From: Microbispora hainanensis
GTDB lineage: Bacteria > Actinomycetota > Actinomycetes > Streptosporangiales > Streptosporangiaceae
DNA length: 64,000 nucleotides
NCBI RefSeq assembly: GCF_036186745.1
Contig: NZ_CP108086.1
Span: 8,060,001-8,124,000, forward strand
Direction of reading: 5' to 3'
Part shown: positions 26,435 through 34,663 of the stretch, piece after piece
How the letters are laid out: every line of letters begins with the position of its first letter
Position numbering within the stretch: the first letter of the stretch is position 1
Translations under genes and position numbers: made by a program
The notes under the pieces: generated by a model
The model's input: the letters and a program-made list of their open reading frames with translations, nothing else
Databases searched by the model: none
Told to the model about the DNA's origin: nothing

Positions 26435-27271
26435 ATGACGAACGTGTCAGGCGGAGCCGATGAACAGCTCGCGGCGGCCGCGTCCCCGGGCGGCCGTGCC
26501 CCGCGAGCCCTGTGGCGCCCCGGGAGCATGGCCCGCGTGACCGCCAACTTCCGCCAGTACCTCACCGGTTGGGGCGTGGCGGACCGTGGTGAGGGCGACC
26601 TCGACTACTTCCGCAGCGGGCTGGCTCAGCCGCAGTTCAACGGAGTGGTCCGGATCCGCTCCCTGGATGCGGTCGAGCAGATCGCTGCCACCGCACGGGA
26701 CCGGCTCGCGGGAGTGCCCTGGTGGTGGTGGATCGGCCCGGACAGCCCCGCGGGCACGTCGTCCGCCCTGACCACGCTCGGAGCACAGGAACCCCCAACG
26801 CTCCCCGTGATGGCCAGATCGCTCGACCAGGCTGTGGATCCGATGGATCAACCAGCCGGCCTGCGGATCGAGGCGGTGACCGGTTACGACCGGCTGCCGG
26901 AACTGGTACGCACCTACAGCGCTTCCATGGGCATCGCGCCGGACCTCGAACCCGGCATCGTACGGATCGAGTCGCGACGCCGGGACAACGCGGACATCGT
27001 CCGCCTGGCGGCGGTTCTCGAGGACCGTGTGGTCGGGACGGCCACAGTGATCGCAGCCCACGACGTGGCCGGGATCTTCCTCGTCCACGTCGCGGACACG
27101 CATCGCCGGCGCGGCATCGGCGCGGCACTGACCGCGGCGGCGCTCCGCGCGGGACAGGACCGCGGCACGCGGCTGGCAGCACTCGCCGCGAGCCCGGCCG
27201 GTGAGCCGCTGTATCGGCGCTTCGGTTTCGTCGAAGTCGCGCAGTACCGCCTCTTCGCCTTCCCCGCCTAG
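26435..27271 (+). CDS. GNAT family N-acetyltransferase
   Basis: A 278-residue acetyltransferase with a degenerate N-terminal GNAT-like half and a standard C-terminal one: RLAAVLEDRVVGTATVIAAHDVAGIFLVHVADTHRRRGIGAALTAAALRAGQDRG, where RRRGIGAAL is the acetyl-CoA pyrophosphate loop, ending in PLYRRFGFVEVAQYRLFAF. The substrate is unknown. The ATG at 26435 is chosen because AGAGGTGA (26422-26429) precedes it; the GTG inside that sequence would remove it. It follows the deleted GNAT gene by about 95 bases and converges with the FAD monooxygenase gene. Confidence 0.8.
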   Translation: MTNVSGGADEQLAAAASPGGRAPRALWRPGSMARVTANFRQYLTGWGVADRGEGDLDYFRSGLAQPQFNGVVRIRSLDAVEQIAATARDRLAGVPWWWWIGPDSPAGTSSALTTLGAQEPPTLPVMARSLDQAVDPMDQPAGLRIEAVTGYDRLPELVRTYSASMGIAPDLEPGIVRIESRRRDNADIVRLAAVLEDRVVGTATVIAAHDVAGIFLVHVADTHRRRGIGAALTAAALRAGQDRGTRLAALAASPAGEPLYRRFGFVEVAQYRLFAFPA

Positions 27272-27325
27272 CGTCATCTGTCACCTGTACGGAGTGAGGA
27301 TCAGCCGCTCGCCACACCCCCCTCA

Positions 27326-28474
27326 TCATGCGAGGGCGTGCCTGAGCCGCGTGGCGGCGGCCACGGCGGGCCACAGGCGGGTGGCCAGGTTCCTGGCGAC
27401 GATGCCGCCTCGCGTCGCGGGGACCAGGAGTGCCGACGCCTGCGCGACGTTGCGCTGCCTGGGGTCCACCAGGCGCCGGTGCGCCGCCTCGTACGCGCGG
27501 AAGGCCGCCGCGGGATCGCCGGAGTGGGCGGCCAGCGCCTCGGCGAGGGTGAACGCCCCCGCCATGGCCAGGGTGGAGCCGTCCCCGAACAGTGACACGC
27601 AGGACGCGGCGTCGCCGAGGAGCGCGACGCGGCCATTCCACCAGCGGGGCAGGCGCACCTGGCTGACCGAGTCGAAGTAGAGGTCGTCGGCGGCGCGCAC
27701 GTGATCGAGCAGTTCCGGCGCCCGCCAGGCCACACCGGCGAAGGCGTCGATCAACATCCGCTTGTGCTGCTCGGTGTCGCGGTGGTCGAAGCCGGGCTCC
27801 TCGGGGCTCCGGTAGAGGAAGAACGCGCCCGCGGGCCGGGGATTGACGGCGACCGCCTTGCCGGGCGTGTTGTGCATGAGGATGTCCCGGCCGCCCCCGG
27901 CGGCCCCTTCGGGCAGCGGCGTCGTCGCGACGTACAGGCCCATGTGCCGCACGAGCCCGCTCTGCGGCGTCCCCGTCTCCCGGCCGAACGCGAGGCGCCG
28001 TGTCACCGAGTGCAGGCCGTCGGCCCCGATCACCAGGTCGAAGCGGCGGGGCGCGGCGCGCTCGAAGGTGACGTCCACCCCGTGCTCGTCCTGGTCGAGC
28101 GCCGTGATCGAGTCGTCGAAGAGGAACTCGGCGCGGTCGCGGCTCGCCTCGTAGAGGATCGACGCGAGGTCGCCGCGCGGCACCTCGACCTCGTCCGGCC
28201 GCTGCACGGCGCGCATGTCCATCCGGCCGACCCGCCTGCCCGCCGCGTCGACGAAGCCGACCCCCGTCGTGCCGGTGGCGGCCCGGCGCAGCCGGGGCAT
28301 GACGCCCATGCGTTCCGCGACGGGGACGGCCGGCCCCCGGACGTCCACCGGGTTGCCGCTGGACCGGAGCCGTCCCCCGCGTTCCACGACCGTGACCCGG
28401 AATCCGTGCCCGGCCAGGCAGTAGGCCAGCGTCGGCCCCGCGATCCCGGCCCCCGAGATCAGCACAGTGCTCAT
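27326..28474 (-). CDS. FAD-dependent aromatic-ring-type monooxygenase
   Basis: A 382-residue class A flavoprotein monooxygenase (PHBH fold, TetX/UbiH-like). The N-terminal FAD motif is VLISGAGIAGPTLAYCLAGHGFRVTVVERG, the second FAD site is FDLVIGADGLHSVTRR, and the third is RVALLGDAASCVSLFGDGSTLAMAGAFTLAEAL. Such enzymes hydroxylate aromatics, polyketides or antibiotics; the substrate is unknown. The ATG at 28474 has AGGGG upstream. It diverges from a TetR gene over two identical operators, so it is probably induced by its substrate or a related toxic compound. Confidence 0.85.
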   Translation of the reverse strand: MSTVLISGAGIAGPTLAYCLAGHGFRVTVVERGGRLRSSGNPVDVRGPAVPVAERMGVMPRLRRAATGTTGVGFVDAAGRRVGRMDMRAVQRPDEVEVPRGDLASILYEASRDRAEFLFDDSITALDQDEHGVDVTFERAAPRRFDLVIGADGLHSVTRRLAFGRETGTPQSGLVRHMGLYVATTPLPEGAAGGGRDILMHNTPGKAVAVNPRPAGAFFLYRSPEEPGFDHRDTEQHKRMLIDAFAGVAWRAPELLDHVRAADDLYFDSVSQVRLPRWWNGRVALLGDAASCVSLFGDGSTLAMAGAFTLAEALAAHSGDPAAAFRAYEAAHRRLVDPRQRNVAQASALLVPATRGGIVARNLATRLWPAVAAATRLRHALA

Positions 28475-28489
28475 GACACACCCCTAACC

Positions 28490-28504
28490 GGAGGATTTTC
28501 CTCC
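28490..28504. promoter_or_regulatory. TetR operator copy 1
   Basis: GGAGGA-TTT-TCCTCC, an inverted repeat with 6-bp arms, 16 bases before the monooxygenase start. Confidence 0.65.
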
Positions 28505-28527
28505 ACATAAGCGACGGTATCCTAAAC

Positions 28528-28542
28528 GGAGGAAAATCGTCC
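28528..28542. promoter_or_regulatory. TetR operator copy 2
   Basis: GGAGGAAAATCGTCC, the inverse of copy 1 with one base changed (read on the minus strand GGACGATTTTCCTCC). Centres of the two copies are 38 bp apart, one close to each gene of the divergent pair. Confidence 0.65.
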
Positions 28543-28564
28543 AGATCCTTCTGATGAGGTGGCC

Positions 28565-29209
28565 GTGGAGAAGGGGCTGCGCGCCGACGCGCGCCGCAAC
28601 CGGGACCTGATCATCGCCGCGGCCCAGGAGCTGTTCCTGGAAGAGGGCATCGACGTGCCGCTGGAGGAGGTCGCCCGCCGCGCCGGCGTCGGCGTCGGCA
28701 CGCTCTACCGCCGCTTCCCCGACCGGGACGCGCTGCTCCGGGCGGTGGGCGAGAAGAACCTCCGCCGCCTGGTGGACCTGGTGGAGACGTCCTGGCGCGA
28801 GGAGCCGGACGCCTGGCACGCGTTGTGCCGCTTCCTGCGCGGCTCGGTCGCCCTGCGGATCGGCGTGCTGGCGGCGAAGCTCCAGCCGCATCTGCACCAG
28901 CAACTGCGCACCGGCCCCGGCCTGAACGCGATGCGGCAGCAGGTGATCGCCGGTGTCCTGCGCATGGTCGAGCAGGCGCAGGCGGACGGCGCGCTGCGCG
29001 CCGACATCGGTCCCGTCGACGTCGCGCTGCTGATGACCCTGAACGTGTACACGCCGCCGGGCATGCACAGCGAGCAGGCCATGGAACGCGTGGTCGAGAT
29101 CATGCTGAACGGCCTGCGCGCCGACGCGGGATCACCCCTCCCCGGAACCCGGCTCGGCGAGGACGAGCTGAGCCACTACATCGCCGTACGGTTCCCGCCC
29201 GACGAGTGA
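28565..29209 (+). CDS. TetR/AcrR family transcriptional regulator
   Basis: A repressor of about 214 residues. The DNA-binding domain is RRNRDLIIAAAQELFLEEGIDVPLEEVARRAGVGVGTLYRRFPDRDALLRAVGEKNL, followed by a helical ligand domain with the SBP-like block of many actinobacterial TetR proteins. GTG at 28565 has GAGG 5 bases upstream; GTG at 28559 gives two more residues and is almost as likely. It faces the FAD monooxygenase gene across twin operators and most probably represses both. Confidence 0.85.
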   Translation: MEKGLRADARRNRDLIIAAAQELFLEEGIDVPLEEVARRAGVGVGTLYRRFPDRDALLRAVGEKNLRRLVDLVETSWREEPDAWHALCRFLRGSVALRIGVLAAKLQPHLHQQLRTGPGLNAMRQQVIAGVLRMVEQAQADGALRADIGPVDVALLMTLNVYTPPGMHSEQAMERVVEIMLNGLRADAGSPLPGTRLGEDELSHYIAVRFPPDE

Positions 29210-29250
29210 CGCCCGGGCGACGGCGAGCCTCCGGCAGGGGCTGTCGCAGA

Positions 29251-29273
29251 ATTATTATGTGCCGCATAATAAT
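29251..29273 (+). promoter_or_regulatory. MarR operator overlapping a leaderless promoter
   Basis: ATTATTATG-N5-CATAATAAT is a perfect inverted repeat with 9-bp arms, very AT-rich against its surroundings. CATAAT (29265-29270) sits exactly at -12 to -7 relative to the GTG at 29277. Confidence 0.75.
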
Positions 29274-29276
29274 CGC

Positions 29277-29717
29277 GTGGTGAGCGAGGAGGCCGTCGCG
29301 GCGATCAGGTCCTGGACACGGCTCGACCAGGCGATCACCGCGTTCAACCGGCGGGTGGAGGCGCGGTTCGGCGTTACCGGGGCGCAACTGGCGATCCTCC
29401 GGCTGGTGGCCGAATGGGGGCCGCGGTTGCGTCTGGCCGACCTGCGCGACCGGCTGGTCATGCACCCCGCCACCATCGGCCAGCTCCTGGACCGCCTGGC
29501 CGCCCGCGGCCTGGTGGAGCTGACCCCTGATCCCGACGACCGCCGCCGCCGCATCGTGAGCCTGACGCCGGAGGGCCGCCGCGTCGCGGAGGAGGCCCCG
29601 CTGTCCGGTCCGGTGCGGCTGCGCCACGCCCCCGCGGACGCCGAACGCCTGCGCCGGTTGGCGGCCGCTCTCGACGACGCGGTCGTCCTGTTCGGACTGG
29701 AGGATTACGCCACATGA
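29277..29717 (+). CDS. MarR family transcriptional regulator, probably leaderless
   Basis: A winged-helix regulator of about 146 residues: FNRRVEARFGVTGAQLAILRLVAEWGPRLRLADLRDRLVMHPATIGQLLDRLAARGLVELTPDPDDRRRRIVSLTPEGRRVAEEA, with the recognition helix at PATIGQLLDRLAARG and the wing at DPDDRRRRIVSL. Two adjacent GTG codons (29277, 29280) can start it; neither has a ribosome site, and the -10 spacing favours 29277 on a leaderless message. The palindrome over its promoter indicates autoregulation. It overlaps the VOC gene by four bases (ATGA), so that small protein is its likely target gene product. Confidence 0.82.
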   Translation: MVSEEAVAAIRSWTRLDQAITAFNRRVEARFGVTGAQLAILRLVAEWGPRLRLADLRDRLVMHPATIGQLLDRLAARGLVELTPDPDDRRRRIVSLTPEGRRVAEEAPLSGPVRLRHAPADAERLRRLAAALDDAVVLFGLEDYAT

Positions 29718-30121
29718 CCTCACCGGAGAACGGCATCACGGTGCTCGGCGTCGACAACGTCCTGTTCACCATCGGCGACCTGGACGAAGCCGTGAGGTTC
29801 TACACCACGCTCGGTCTTCCGCTCGCCTTCCGGATGGACGAGCGCGGCATCGCGCTGTTCCGGCTGGGCGGCGAGCCGGCGGGGCTGCTCGTACGCCGCG
29901 GCGATGTCTCCGCGGGTTCCGGCGACGGGCGGCCGCGGCTGTGGCTGGAGGTGGCCGACGCCCGGGCCGTCGCGCGAACCCTGCGGGAGGCGGGTGTCGC
30001 CGCCCTCGCCGACCCCTTCCCGGTCGCGACCGGCTGGACCGTCGAGGTCGCCGATCCCTGGGGCAACGTGGTCGGCTTCACGGACTACACCACCATGCCC
30101 GAGCGAGGCCGCGGCGCCTGA
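29714..30121 (+). CDS. VOC family (glyoxalase/bleomycin-resistance-like) protein
   Basis: A 135-residue vicinal-oxygen-chelate fold protein with two beta-alpha-beta modules: VDNVLFTIGDLDEAVRFYTTLGLPLAFRMDERGIALFRLGG and PRLWLEVADARAVARTLREAG... TGWTVEVADPWGNVVGFTDYT. The family includes glyoxalases, dioxygenases and drug-binding resistance proteins; which one this is cannot be decided. It is translationally coupled to the MarR gene, a common arrangement for sequestration or detoxification of the regulator's ligand. Confidence 0.85.
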   Translation: MTSPENGITVLGVDNVLFTIGDLDEAVRFYTTLGLPLAFRMDERGIALFRLGGEPAGLLVRRGDVSAGSGDGRPRLWLEVADARAVARTLREAGVAALADPFPVATGWTVEVADPWGNVVGFTDYTTMPERGRGA

Positions 30122-30231
30122 CGCCCTCCCGAACCCGCGACCCCAACGGAGCGTTGTCCACAGGCGGCGGCGGAGCGGCCGGGGAGCCCCGTCACCGCTG
30201 CTAGCGTTCCGACTTGGCGGGAGGAGACGGT

Positions 30232-30348
30232 GTGCCGGTGATTCGACACGGCCTGCGGCGGCGGGCGGTCCGCGCCCTGGGTGACGGAGACGGCGTGCTC
30301 GTGATGCACGCCGCCCGAAGCCGGGCGGAGGAGGCCGCATGGTCGTGA
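30232..30348 (+). CDS. Possible 38-residue micro-ORF before the helicase gene
   Basis: A GTG at 30232 with GGGAGGAG just upstream opens a 38-codon frame ending at 30348, ten bases inside the helicase gene. Its segment VLVMHAAR resembles the helicase N-terminus (MVVIHAAW), and the DNA repeats 16 of 17 bases 44 bp apart (30299-30315 and 30343-30359). It may be a leader coupling translation or a remnant of a duplicated start. Confidence 0.3.
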   Translation: MPVIRHGLRRRAVRALGDGDGVLVMHAARSRAEEAAWS

Positions 30349-33300
30349 TCCACGCCGCCTGGGACGGCGGGAGACTCGTGCTCTGGGCGGAGCAGACGTC
30401 CGGCGCGGAGCCTGTGGTCTCCCGTGCCGAGGTGCGTCCCCATCCCTTCGCCGTCCCGGCGAGCGTCCTGGCCGCGGAGCTGCCGCGCTGGGGGGACGCC
30501 GCGGCCGAGGCGGCCGGCAAGGCCGTGGCCGGCGACGCCGTGCTGCTGCTGCCGAGTTCGGCGACGAGTCCCCTCCCCTCTCCGGAGACGGGCCTGCGGA
30601 TCACCGCGCGCCGCCCGAGGATCAGCCCGTGGCGGGTGCCCGCGCTGCTGGTCGAGCCGGGGCCCGCGCTGGGCCTGCTGACCGAGGCGTTCGAACCGCC
30701 ACCCGTCGCCGGGCCGTCCCTGCGCTATCTCGCGGTCGTCGCCGTCCACGCCCGTGACCTGGTGCGGCGTGGCCGGGTGCTGCCCCAGCTCGTCACCGAG
30801 GCCGGCGGTTACGCGGCGCGCTGGCGGCCGGTGCTGACCGGCGCGCATGCCGACCGCTTCCGCGAGCTCGCCGCCGCCATGCCGCCGGTCTGCCGGGCGG
30901 TGGGGCAGGAGCGGCCGTCCGCCCGATTGCTGGCCGAGGCGCTGGCGTGCCTGGCCGACGCCGCCGTACGGCAGGCGCTGCCGGAGCGCCTGCTCGGCGG
31001 GCACCGTCCCGGGCTGCGCGGCCCCTTGGCCGACCGATGGACGGTGGCGCTCACCGGGGACACGGCTGCCCTCCCCGGCGCCCGCCAGGAAGAGGCGGAG
31101 GCGCTGGCCCGGCCGTTGGAGGACTGGTTCAGGGCGGCTCACCAGCTCGACGGCCCGGTCAGGGTGTGCTTCCGCCTCGTCGAGCCCCTCCCGCCCGAGG
31201 ATCAGCCGGATCACGAGACGAGCGCGAACCCGGGTCAGACAGCCGAGCGGGCCGCCACGCAGACGAACACCACCGCGCAGACGGACACCGCGTATTCCGG
31301 ACCGGGAGGCAGGGCAGCGCCGCCTCCTGCGGGGGGCCTGGCCGGTGACGTACGTCGAGGCGCCGGAGGCGAGGCCACGGGCGCCGGCGCGTGGCGGGTC
31401 GAGTTCGCCCTCCAGTCGGCGGAGGACCCGAGCCTCTACGTGCCCGCTCCCCTCGTCTGGGCGGGCGAGAGCATGCCCGGGCTGCCGGGACGGCCGGACG
31501 AGACGCTGCTCGCCGGGCTGGGCCGGGCGGCCCGTCTCTACCCGAAGATCGACGACGCACTCCGCGGCCCCCGGCCGACGCACGTCGGCCTCGACGTGGA
31601 GGGGGCCTTCCACTTCCTCCGGCACGCCGCGCCTCTCCTGCAGTCGGCCGGCTTCGGCGTGCAACTGCCCGCGTGGGCGGGCCGCACCCGGCTCGGCCTG
31701 AAGCTCACCACGCGGTCCCGCTCCGGACCCGGCGCCGCCTCCGACCAGGGGTTCGGGCTGGCGCAGCTCGTGGACTTCCGGGCCGAGCTGGCCGTCGGCG
31801 ACGAGACGATCAGCGAGGCGGAGCTGGCCGAGCTGGCCCGGCTCAAGGTGCCGCTGGTGCGGCTGCGCGGGCAGTGGGTCGAGCTGGACGCCCGGCAGCT
31901 CGGGGCCGCGCTCAAGGCGGTGGAGCGCCGCGGCTCCGGTCAGATGACGATCGGCGAGGTCGTCCAGGAGCTCGTCCACGGCGGGGACGACGACCTTCCG
32001 CTCGTCGAGGTGGACGCCGACGGCCTCCTCGGCGACCTGCTGTCGGGCGAGGCCGACCGCCGCCTCGAACCCGTCGCGACCCCGGCCGCCTTCCACGGCA
32101 CGCTGCGGCCCTATCAGGAACGCGGCCTGGCCTGGCTCAGCTTCATGTCCCAGATCGGCCTCGGCGCCGTCCTCGCGGACGACATGGGCTTGGGCAAAAC
32201 CGCCCAGACGCTGTCACTCCTACTGAAAGAGCGCGAGTCGAGCGAGCGGTCCGGGGCGACGCTGCTGGTGTGCCCGATGTCGCTGCTCAGCAACTGGCAG
32301 AAGGAGGCCGCCCGCTTCGCGCCCTCGCTCGACGTCTACCTCCATCACGGCGCGGGCCGCCTGCGCGGCGAGGAGCTGGCCGAGCGGATCGGCGCGGCCG
32401 ACCTCGTCCTCACGACGTACGGCACGGCGTTACGCGACCGCGACACCCTGGCCGGGTTCACCTGGGCCCGGGTCGTCTGCGACGAGGCCCAGGCCGTCAA
32501 GAACGCCGCCGCCCGGCAGGCCCAGGCGGTGCGCTCGCTCCCGGCGCGTACGCGGCTGGCGCTGACCGGCACCCCGGTCGAGAACCATCTGGCCGAGCTG
32601 TGGTCGATCATGGAGTTCTGCAACCCCGGCCTGCTCGGATCGGCGCGGGCCTTCCGTGAGCGCTACCAGGAGCCGATCGAACGGCGGGGCGACGAGACGG
32701 CGGCCGCCGCGCTCAAGCGGGCGACCGGCCCGTTCGTGCTCCGGCGCCTCAAGACCGACAAGACGATCATCTCCGACCTCCCGGACAAGATGGAGATGAA
32801 GGTCTGGTGCACGCTCACCCCCGAGCAGGCGAGCCTCTACCAGGCGGTGGTCGAGGACATGATGGGCCGGATCGCCGACAGCGAGGGCATCGAGCGGCGC
32901 GGGAACGTCCTGGCCGCGATGACCAGGCTCAAGCAGGTCTGCAACCATCCCGCCCATCTGCTCAAGGACGGCTCCCGGCTGTCCGGCAGGTCGGGGAAGC
33001 TGGCCCGGCTGGAGGAGCTGGCCGAGGAGATCCTCAGCGAGGGCGACAAGGCGCTGGTCTTCACGCAGTACGCCGAGTTCGGCTCGATGCTGCAGCCCTA
33101 CCTGGCGGCGCGTCTCGACCGCCCGGTGCTGTGGCTGCACGGCGGGCTGCCGAAGAAGACCCGCGACGCGCTGGTGGAGCGGTTCCAGACCGAGAACGAG
33201 CCGATGATCTTCCTGCTGTCGCTCAAGGCCGCCGGCACCGGCCTCAACCTCACCGCCGCCAACCACGTCGTGCACGTGGACCGGTGGTGGAACCCCGCCG

Positions 33301-33527
33301 TGGAGGACCAGGCGACCGACCGGGCGTTCCGCATCGGCCAGACCCGCAACGTGCAGGTCAGGAAGTTCGTCTGCGTGGGCACGCTGGAGGAGCGGATCGA
33401 CGAGATGATCGAGCGCAAGAAGGCCCTGGCCCAAAGTGTCGTCGGGACGGGCGAGGACTGGATCGCCACCCTGTCCACGGCGGAGCTGCGCGAGCTGTTC
33501 CGCCTGTCCCCCGAGGCGGTGAGCTGA
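30339..33527 (+). CDS. SNF2-family DEAD/DEAH-box helicase
   Basis: A 1062-residue bacterial SNF2/HepA-like ATPase expected to move along double-stranded DNA or strip proteins from it. A long N-terminal region precedes the motor, with a low-complexity stretch at about 290-345. Motor motifs appear in order from about residue 610: DDMGLGKTAQTL (Walker A), VLTTYGTALRD, DEAQAVKNAAARQ (motif II as DEAQ), LALTGTPVENHLAELWSIMEF, VFTQYAEFGSML, and LKAAGTGLNLTAANHVVHVDRWWNPAVEDQATDRAFRIGQ (motifs V-VI). The ATG at 30339 has GGAGGAGG 4 bases before it. A SWIM protein gene follows without a gap, the usual pairing for this helicase type. Confidence 0.92.
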   Translation: MVVIHAAWDGGRLVLWAEQTSGAEPVVSRAEVRPHPFAVPASVLAAELPRWGDAAAEAAGKAVAGDAVLLLPSSATSPLPSPETGLRITARRPRISPWRVPALLVEPGPALGLLTEAFEPPPVAGPSLRYLAVVAVHARDLVRRGRVLPQLVTEAGGYAARWRPVLTGAHADRFRELAAAMPPVCRAVGQERPSARLLAEALACLADAAVRQALPERLLGGHRPGLRGPLADRWTVALTGDTAALPGARQEEAEALARPLEDWFRAAHQLDGPVRVCFRLVEPLPPEDQPDHETSANPGQTAERAATQTNTTAQTDTAYSGPGGRAAPPPAGGLAGDVRRGAGGEATGAGAWRVEFALQSAEDPSLYVPAPLVWAGESMPGLPGRPDETLLAGLGRAARLYPKIDDALRGPRPTHVGLDVEGAFHFLRHAAPLLQSAGFGVQLPAWAGRTRLGLKLTTRSRSGPGAASDQGFGLAQLVDFRAELAVGDETISEAELAELARLKVPLVRLRGQWVELDARQLGAALKAVERRGSGQMTIGEVVQELVHGGDDDLPLVEVDADGLLGDLLSGEADRRLEPVATPAAFHGTLRPYQERGLAWLSFMSQIGLGAVLADDMGLGKTAQTLSLLLKERESSERSGATLLVCPMSLLSNWQKEAARFAPSLDVYLHHGAGRLRGEELAERIGAADLVLTTYGTALRDRDTLAGFTWARVVCDEAQAVKNAAARQAQAVRSLPARTRLALTGTPVENHLAELWSIMEFCNPGLLGSARAFRERYQEPIERRGDETAAAALKRATGPFVLRRLKTDKTIISDLPDKMEMKVWCTLTPEQASLYQAVVEDMMGRIADSEGIERRGNVLAAMTRLKQVCNHPAHLLKDGSRLSGRSGKLARLEELAEEILSEGDKALVFTQYAEFGSMLQPYLAARLDRPVLWLHGGLPKKTRDALVERFQTENEPMIFLLSLKAAGTGLNLTAANHVVHVDRWWNPAVEDQATDRAFRIGQTRNVQVRKFVCVGTLEERIDEMIERKKALAQSVVGTGEDWIATLSTAELRELFRLSPEAVS

Positions 33528-34415
33528 ATGCCGGTCGGTCGGGACGGCTGGTTCGAGGCCGCACGGCCCATCAGGGTCGAGGGCGGCATCAAGGCGCGCT
33601 CGAAGCGGGGCACCATCGGCGAGCAGTGGTGGTCGCGCCGGTTCGTCGACATCCTGGAGCGCGTCTGCGACCCGGGCAGGCTGAGCCGGGGCCGCGCGTA
33701 CGCGCGCCGCGGCCAGGTGCTCGGCCTCGACCTCGGCCCCGGCCTGGTGAAGGCCCGGGTGCAGGGTTCGCGACCGGCCCCTTACGACGTGAGCGTGCGC
33801 ATCACCGCGTACGGCGAGCGGGAGTGGGCGGGGCTGGTCGATGCGCTGGCCGCGCAGGCCCTCCACCGGGCCAAGCTGCTGGCCGGGGAGATGCCACCGG
33901 AGATCGAGCAGGTCTTCGAGGCGTGCGGGCTGCCGCTGTTCCCCGGCGAGCGCGGCCTGGACATGGACTGCTCCTGCCCCGACTGGGGCTTCCCGTGCAA
34001 GCACCTGTCGGCCGTGCTCTACCTGCTGGCCGAGGCGTTCGACGACGACCCCTTCCTGGTGCTGGCCTGGCGGGGCATGGCCAGGGAGGCGCTGCTCGAC
34101 GCCCTCCGCGCCACCGGCGGCGGGCGGGCTCCAGGCGAGACAGAGCCGGCAGGCGCCGGGACAGAACCGGGAGGCGGGACATCCGGGCTGCTCGGCGTGG
34201 CCGACGTCCCGTTCGCCGAGCGGATCGGCGACTTCTACGAGTCCGGCGCCTCGGCGGCCCGCCTCGGCCCGCCGGCCGATCCCGGGTCGCCTCCCGACCT
34301 GCTGCTGCGCGCGCTGGACCCGCCGCAGGTCAAGGCCAGGCACATCCCGTTGCTCGACCTGCTGCGGCCCGCGTACCGGACCCTCGCCGCCTGGGGAGAC
34401 GAGGAGGCCGGGTAA
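33528..34415 (+). CDS. SWIM zinc-finger protein paired with the SNF2 helicase
   Basis: A 295-residue protein with a SWIM zinc-binding motif, CSCPDWGFPCKHLSAVLY (CxC..CxH), near residue 147. SWIM proteins accompany bacterial SNF2 helicases and are thought to bind DNA or the helicase. The N-terminal half (WWSRRFVDILERV, GRLSRGRAYARRGQVLGLDLGPGLVKARVQGS) is the conserved partner region. The stop codon of the helicase is directly followed by its ATG, so the two are coupled. A Gly/Pro/Glu-rich insert at about 200-220 is probably flexible. Confidence 0.88.
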   Translation: MPVGRDGWFEAARPIRVEGGIKARSKRGTIGEQWWSRRFVDILERVCDPGRLSRGRAYARRGQVLGLDLGPGLVKARVQGSRPAPYDVSVRITAYGEREWAGLVDALAAQALHRAKLLAGEMPPEIEQVFEACGLPLFPGERGLDMDCSCPDWGFPCKHLSAVLYLLAEAFDDDPFLVLAWRGMAREALLDALRATGGGRAPGETEPAGAGTEPGGGTSGLLGVADVPFAERIGDFYESGASAARLGPPADPGSPPDLLLRALDPPQVKARHIPLLDLLRPAYRTLAAWGDEEAG

Positions 34416-34416
34416 T

Positions 34417-34567
34417 CCCTCACGGCCGCGCAGAACGAGACGGCCGAACAACCCTCACAGCCGCGCAGAGGGGAACCCCTCACGGCCGCGCAGAACGAGA
34501 CGGCCGAACAACCCTCACAGCCGCGCAGAGGGGAACCCCTCACGGCCGCGCAGAACGAGACGGCCGA
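34417..34567. repeat. 60-bp tandem repeat after the helicase-SWIM unit
   Basis: Two exactly identical 60-bp units (34441-34500 and 34501-34560), preceded by a partial copy from 34417 and ended by 7 further matching bases. Each unit contains two related half-units beginning CTCAC(G/A)GCCGCGCAGA. There is no gene here and no spacer sequence between copies. The rest of the gap to 34663 shows nothing recognisable. Confidence 0.95.
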
Positions 34568-34663
34568 GCGGGAGGGTCCTCGGCCCTGTTGCGCCGGATG
34601 CCGATCCGCCACCGCCCCTGTCACCGACTCCGCCTGGCTCTGGCGACGCCGCGACCGGACTGA

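Noticed and set aside
34417-34567. Possible CRISPR array
   Set aside because: Repeats are directly adjacent with no unique spacers and no cas genes are in the window.
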